A stretch of DNA of 64,000 bases, from NCBI GenBank assembly GCA_027021365.1, contig JALUUM010000001.1:62001-126000 (forward strand), written 5' to 3'. How positions within the stretch are numbered: the stretch's first letter is position 1; each line of letters opens with the position of its first letter. The position numbers and the translations under genes are program-made. Source of the DNA: Spirochaetales bacterium. Lineage in GTDB: Bacteria; Spirochaetota; Spirochaetia; SZUA-6. Shown here in pieces: positions 62,251-64,000 of the stretch. The notes under the pieces were generated by a model that saw only the letters and a program-made list of their open reading frames with translations, was not told where the DNA came from and did no database searches.

Positions 62251-62265
62251 TCGGAATAATTCCGA
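62251..62265. promoter_or_regulatory. Palindrome in the perR leader
   Basis: TCGGAATAATTCCGA is a perfect 15-bp inverted repeat between the perR -10 element and start codon; a repressor bound here would block perR. Its arms differ from the large palindrome at 61734-61772 except for the AATAATT-like centre. Confidence 0.6.
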
Positions 62266-62275
62266 ATATGAAATG

Positions 62276-62304
62276 AGTATAATTATTAATTCATTGATAG
62301 TCAA
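62276..62304 (-). promoter_or_regulatory. Promoter of perR
   Basis: TTGACT (62299-62304), 17 bp, TATACT (62276-62281) on the minus strand. Its -35 overlaps the -35 of the divergent dehydrogenase promoter at position 62299. Confidence 0.75.
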
Positions 62305-62322
62305 GTATAAAGTCTGTATAAT
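62294..62322 (+). promoter_or_regulatory. Promoter of the Ldh_2-family gene
   Basis: TTGATA (62294-62299), 17 bp, TATAAT (62317-62322). It faces away from the perR promoter, with overlapping -35 elements, so RNA polymerase binding at the two should be mutually exclusive. Confidence 0.75.
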
Positions 62323-62352
62323 TTAAAAAAGTATGAAAAAAGAGGTGACCGG

Positions 62353-63390
62353 ATGGAAAAGTTGAGAATTGATATGGAAAGACTTAAAAAATTTGGGATG
62401 TCTTTTTTAAAGGCAAAAGGTGTTCCGGAGTCAACAGCATCTGTCGTTACAGATATCGTTGTTCAGACAGAAGCCATGGGAATACATACTCATGGGCTCA
62501 AGCTGTTTCCCTATTTTGAAAATATGATACCCGATGAGCTGAATCCGGTTTCGCAACCTCAAGTGGTCAGGGAAAAGGCCTCTACCGCATTGATAGATGC
62601 CAGGGAGGGGTTCAGTCAGCTTGCAATGAAACTAGCCAAAGAGATTGCCATGAAGAAGGCAGTAGAAACCGGAATAGCCATGGTAGGTATAAAGAATGCA
62701 CTATGGATGGGGGCGATGGGGCCATACCTCTTTTCGATTGCAGAGAATGGTTTCTTTGCCCAGTTGTGGTCACAGACTTCTACCTGTCTGGACTGTGCCC
62801 CCTTCGGCGGTATCGATGGGAGGTTCTCTACCAATCCCCTGGCGCTGGCATTCCCCGGTGGCAAGTATCAGGTTGTATCCGATTTTTCTACGGCAATGAT
62901 GTCGATGGGCAAGCTGAACCAGTTGATAAGGGATGGGAAGAGGGCACCCGAAAAGGCATTCATGGACAGAGAGGGGAAACTCACCGATGATCCGCATGTA
63001 GTTCCAGAAGGAGGAACTCTCCTGTTTTTTGGTGGTGAGAATTACGGCTACAAGGGGTATGCACTTTCGCTCTGGGCCGAGGCACTTACCACAATGAACG
63101 GGGGGAGTGCAAACAATCCCAAGGCTAAGACGAGGCAGACAATAAGCCTTACTGTGATAGACCCGAATGCCTTCGAGGGGAATGATTACTATTACAGGGA
63201 AATCGAACGTTTTCTGGCGCATGTGAAGAGCAGCAGGTTGAGGTTTGGTTTCGAGAGGATAAGGTTTCCCGGAGAGCGGGCCGGGGAGGAGCTTGAAAGA
63301 TCGAAGAAGGAAGGAGTGGCCGTGGAAGCTGATCTTTTTGAGTCTCTTTCGAAAATTGCAGAAAAATACGGATTACCGTCTTTTTCCTGA
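62353..63390 (+). CDS. Ldh_2-family malate/L-lactate/ureidoglycolate dehydrogenase
   Basis: 345 residues. Family marks: TEAMGIHTHGLKLFPYF, GIAMVGIKNALWMGAMGPYLFSIAENGF in parts (catalytic His of the usual SxHxG replaced here: KNALWMGAMG), RFSTNPLALAFPGG, STAMMSMGKL. NAD(P)-dependent 2-hydroxy-acid dehydrogenases of this type include malate, L-sulfolactate and ureidoglycolate dehydrogenases. The local loss of His suggests altered activity or substrate and should be checked by alignment. GAGGTGAC lies before the ATG. Confidence 0.85.
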   Translation: MEKLRIDMERLKKFGMSFLKAKGVPESTASVVTDIVVQTEAMGIHTHGLKLFPYFENMIPDELNPVSQPQVVREKASTALIDAREGFSQLAMKLAKEIAMKKAVETGIAMVGIKNALWMGAMGPYLFSIAENGFFAQLWSQTSTCLDCAPFGGIDGRFSTNPLALAFPGGKYQVVSDFSTAMMSMGKLNQLIRDGKRAPEKAFMDREGKLTDDPHVVPEGGTLLFFGGENYGYKGYALSLWAEALTTMNGGSANNPKAKTRQTISLTVIDPNAFEGNDYYYREIERFLAHVKSSRLRFGFERIRFPGERAGEELERSKKEGVAVEADLFESLSKIAEKYGLPSFS

Positions 63391-63466
63391 TGGCTATTTC
63401 CTGATGAAGCTTGTTAGATTTTAAAAAATTGCCGTTTTAAATTGTCTTTTTAAAAGGGGTATTAAT

Positions 63467-64000
63467 TTGATTATCGATTTTCATACCCATGTTTTCGATT
63501 TGCGTGGCCCGGGTGATAAGGAGAAAAGGCCTGTCACCTGGAATGATCTGATAGAGCGACTCGACGAGGAGGGGATAGAGAGGGCTGTTGTTCTTCCTCT
63601 TGGTATCAGCCCGGAGATTTTGCTTGGTCCTTCACTCTTTGGAAGAGGGAGTGATATTTTAAGCCAGATAAATCCTCCTGAATGGGCCTCGAAGCGTGTG
63701 GTCCTTTTCGGAAGCCTCGACCCTAGAATGGGATGCGTGGGAAATCTAACCGATGAAGGTGCATCTGAGATTCTCGAGGACAGGCTGCCTTATTTCGATT
63801 TTTCCGAGATTCTGGAAGAGTACAGGAGGAGGGGAATCCGGGGGATCGGGGAACTTACGGCAAACCTTCCGCAGGACGATCCCCTGGTTATAAATATGTT
63901 CGAACAGTGCGGTAATTACAATTTTCCTGTTCTCTTTCATACAACGGGCCCCGGACGGGGAGTTTATGGACTTTGGGACGAACCGGGTCTTCCCCGACTG
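63467..64000 (+). CDS. Amidohydrolase (PF04909-type), partial at right edge
   Basis: The frame begins at TTG (63467) with AAAAGGGG 7 nt upstream and runs to the window end: IIDFHTHVFDLRGPGDKEK is read at the N-terminus in parts. The HxH metal motif is FHTH at about residue 5-8; later ERAVVLPLG, GIRGIGELTANLP and FPVLFHTTGPGRG supply the expected strand motifs and a second His. Members hydrolyse or decarboxylate cyclic and aromatic substrates. It may be co-transcribed with the Ldh_2 gene 76 nt upstream. Confidence 0.85.
   Translation, partial: MIIDFHTHVFDLRGPGDKEKRPVTWNDLIERLDEEGIERAVVLPLGISPEILLGPSLFGRGSDILSQINPPEWASKRVVLFGSLDPRMGCVGNLTDEGASEILEDRLPYFDFSEILEEYRRRGIRGIGELTANLPQDDPLVINMFEQCGNYNFPVLFHTTGPGRGVYGLWDEPGLPRL

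Overview
The window looks like chromosomal DNA of a free-living, anaerobic or microaerophilic bacterium, most probably a spirochaete (Spirochaetota). The reasons are TRAP and ABC binding proteins whose signal peptides end in -FATGQAEK and -FAGGKQEK, a che operon carrying CheX and CheD, and heavy AGA/AGG arginine usage. This placement is an inference from gene content. No rRNA, tRNA, CRISPR array or insertion sequence was seen.

Layout. (1) 1-3993, minus: trp operon (trpE, fused trpGD, trpC running off the left edge) behind a sigma70-type promoter, a 19-residue leader peptide with tandem Trp codons and a multi-hairpin attenuator. (2) 4030-8516, minus: gntR - dctP - dctM - dctQ - SIS-domain gene, a TRAP uptake operon with a palindromic operator at its promoter. 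(3) 8576-21121, minus: a 14-gene chemotaxis operon (PAS-like protein, hybrid kinase, ParA, CheA, CheW, MCP, CheR, CheB, CheD, CheY, CheX, CheY, CheX, NarL-type regulator) behind a sigma54-type promoter. (4) 21308-26372, minus: an NtrC-like regulator and two sensor kinases. Regions 3 and 4 are clearly more AT-rich than both flanks. (5) 26866-29070, plus: cyclase-family enzyme, VOC protein, Crp/Fnr regulator, DUF2892 membrane protein, terminator. (6) 29416-34744: a class III adenylate cyclase / NB-ARC / TPR protein with an exported partner, a frameshifted TauE/SafE gene, and nadE. (7) 34861-54554: a dispersed peptidoglycan-salvage region. It holds an RpiR/MurR-type regulator, a UPF0182 membrane protein, murQ-etfB-etfA-glcD, an octaheme cytochrome with its System II haem-lyase genes, a dipeptide epimerase, an AmiE-like serine hydrolase, a sugar ABC importer, a MurNAc/GlcNAc kinase and a NamZ-type muramidase. 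(8) 54594-64000: DUF302 and DOMON proteins, aldo/keto reductase, L-lactate dehydrogenase, a membrane hybrid kinase, methyltransferase, cytochrome b5-like protein, Dps-like ferritin, a PerR-type Fur regulator with two operators, an Ldh_2-family dehydrogenase and a truncated amidohydrolase.

How the genes may work together. The most interesting reading is region 7. An ABC importer would bring in MurNAc-containing saccharides. Amidase-like and NamZ-like enzymes, both without signal peptides, would break them down in the cytoplasm. The BadF-type kinase would phosphorylate MurNAc, and MurQ would split MurNAc-6-P into GlcNAc-6-P and D-lactate. The genes directly downstream of murQ encode a GlcD-type FAD oxidase and EtfAB, an arrangement known from Etf-linked lactate dehydrogenases, so the lactate set free by MurQ may be oxidised by enzymes of the same operon. 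An octaheme cytochrome and its maturation genes sit inside this region and could be an electron sink, though nothing in the sequence proves that link.
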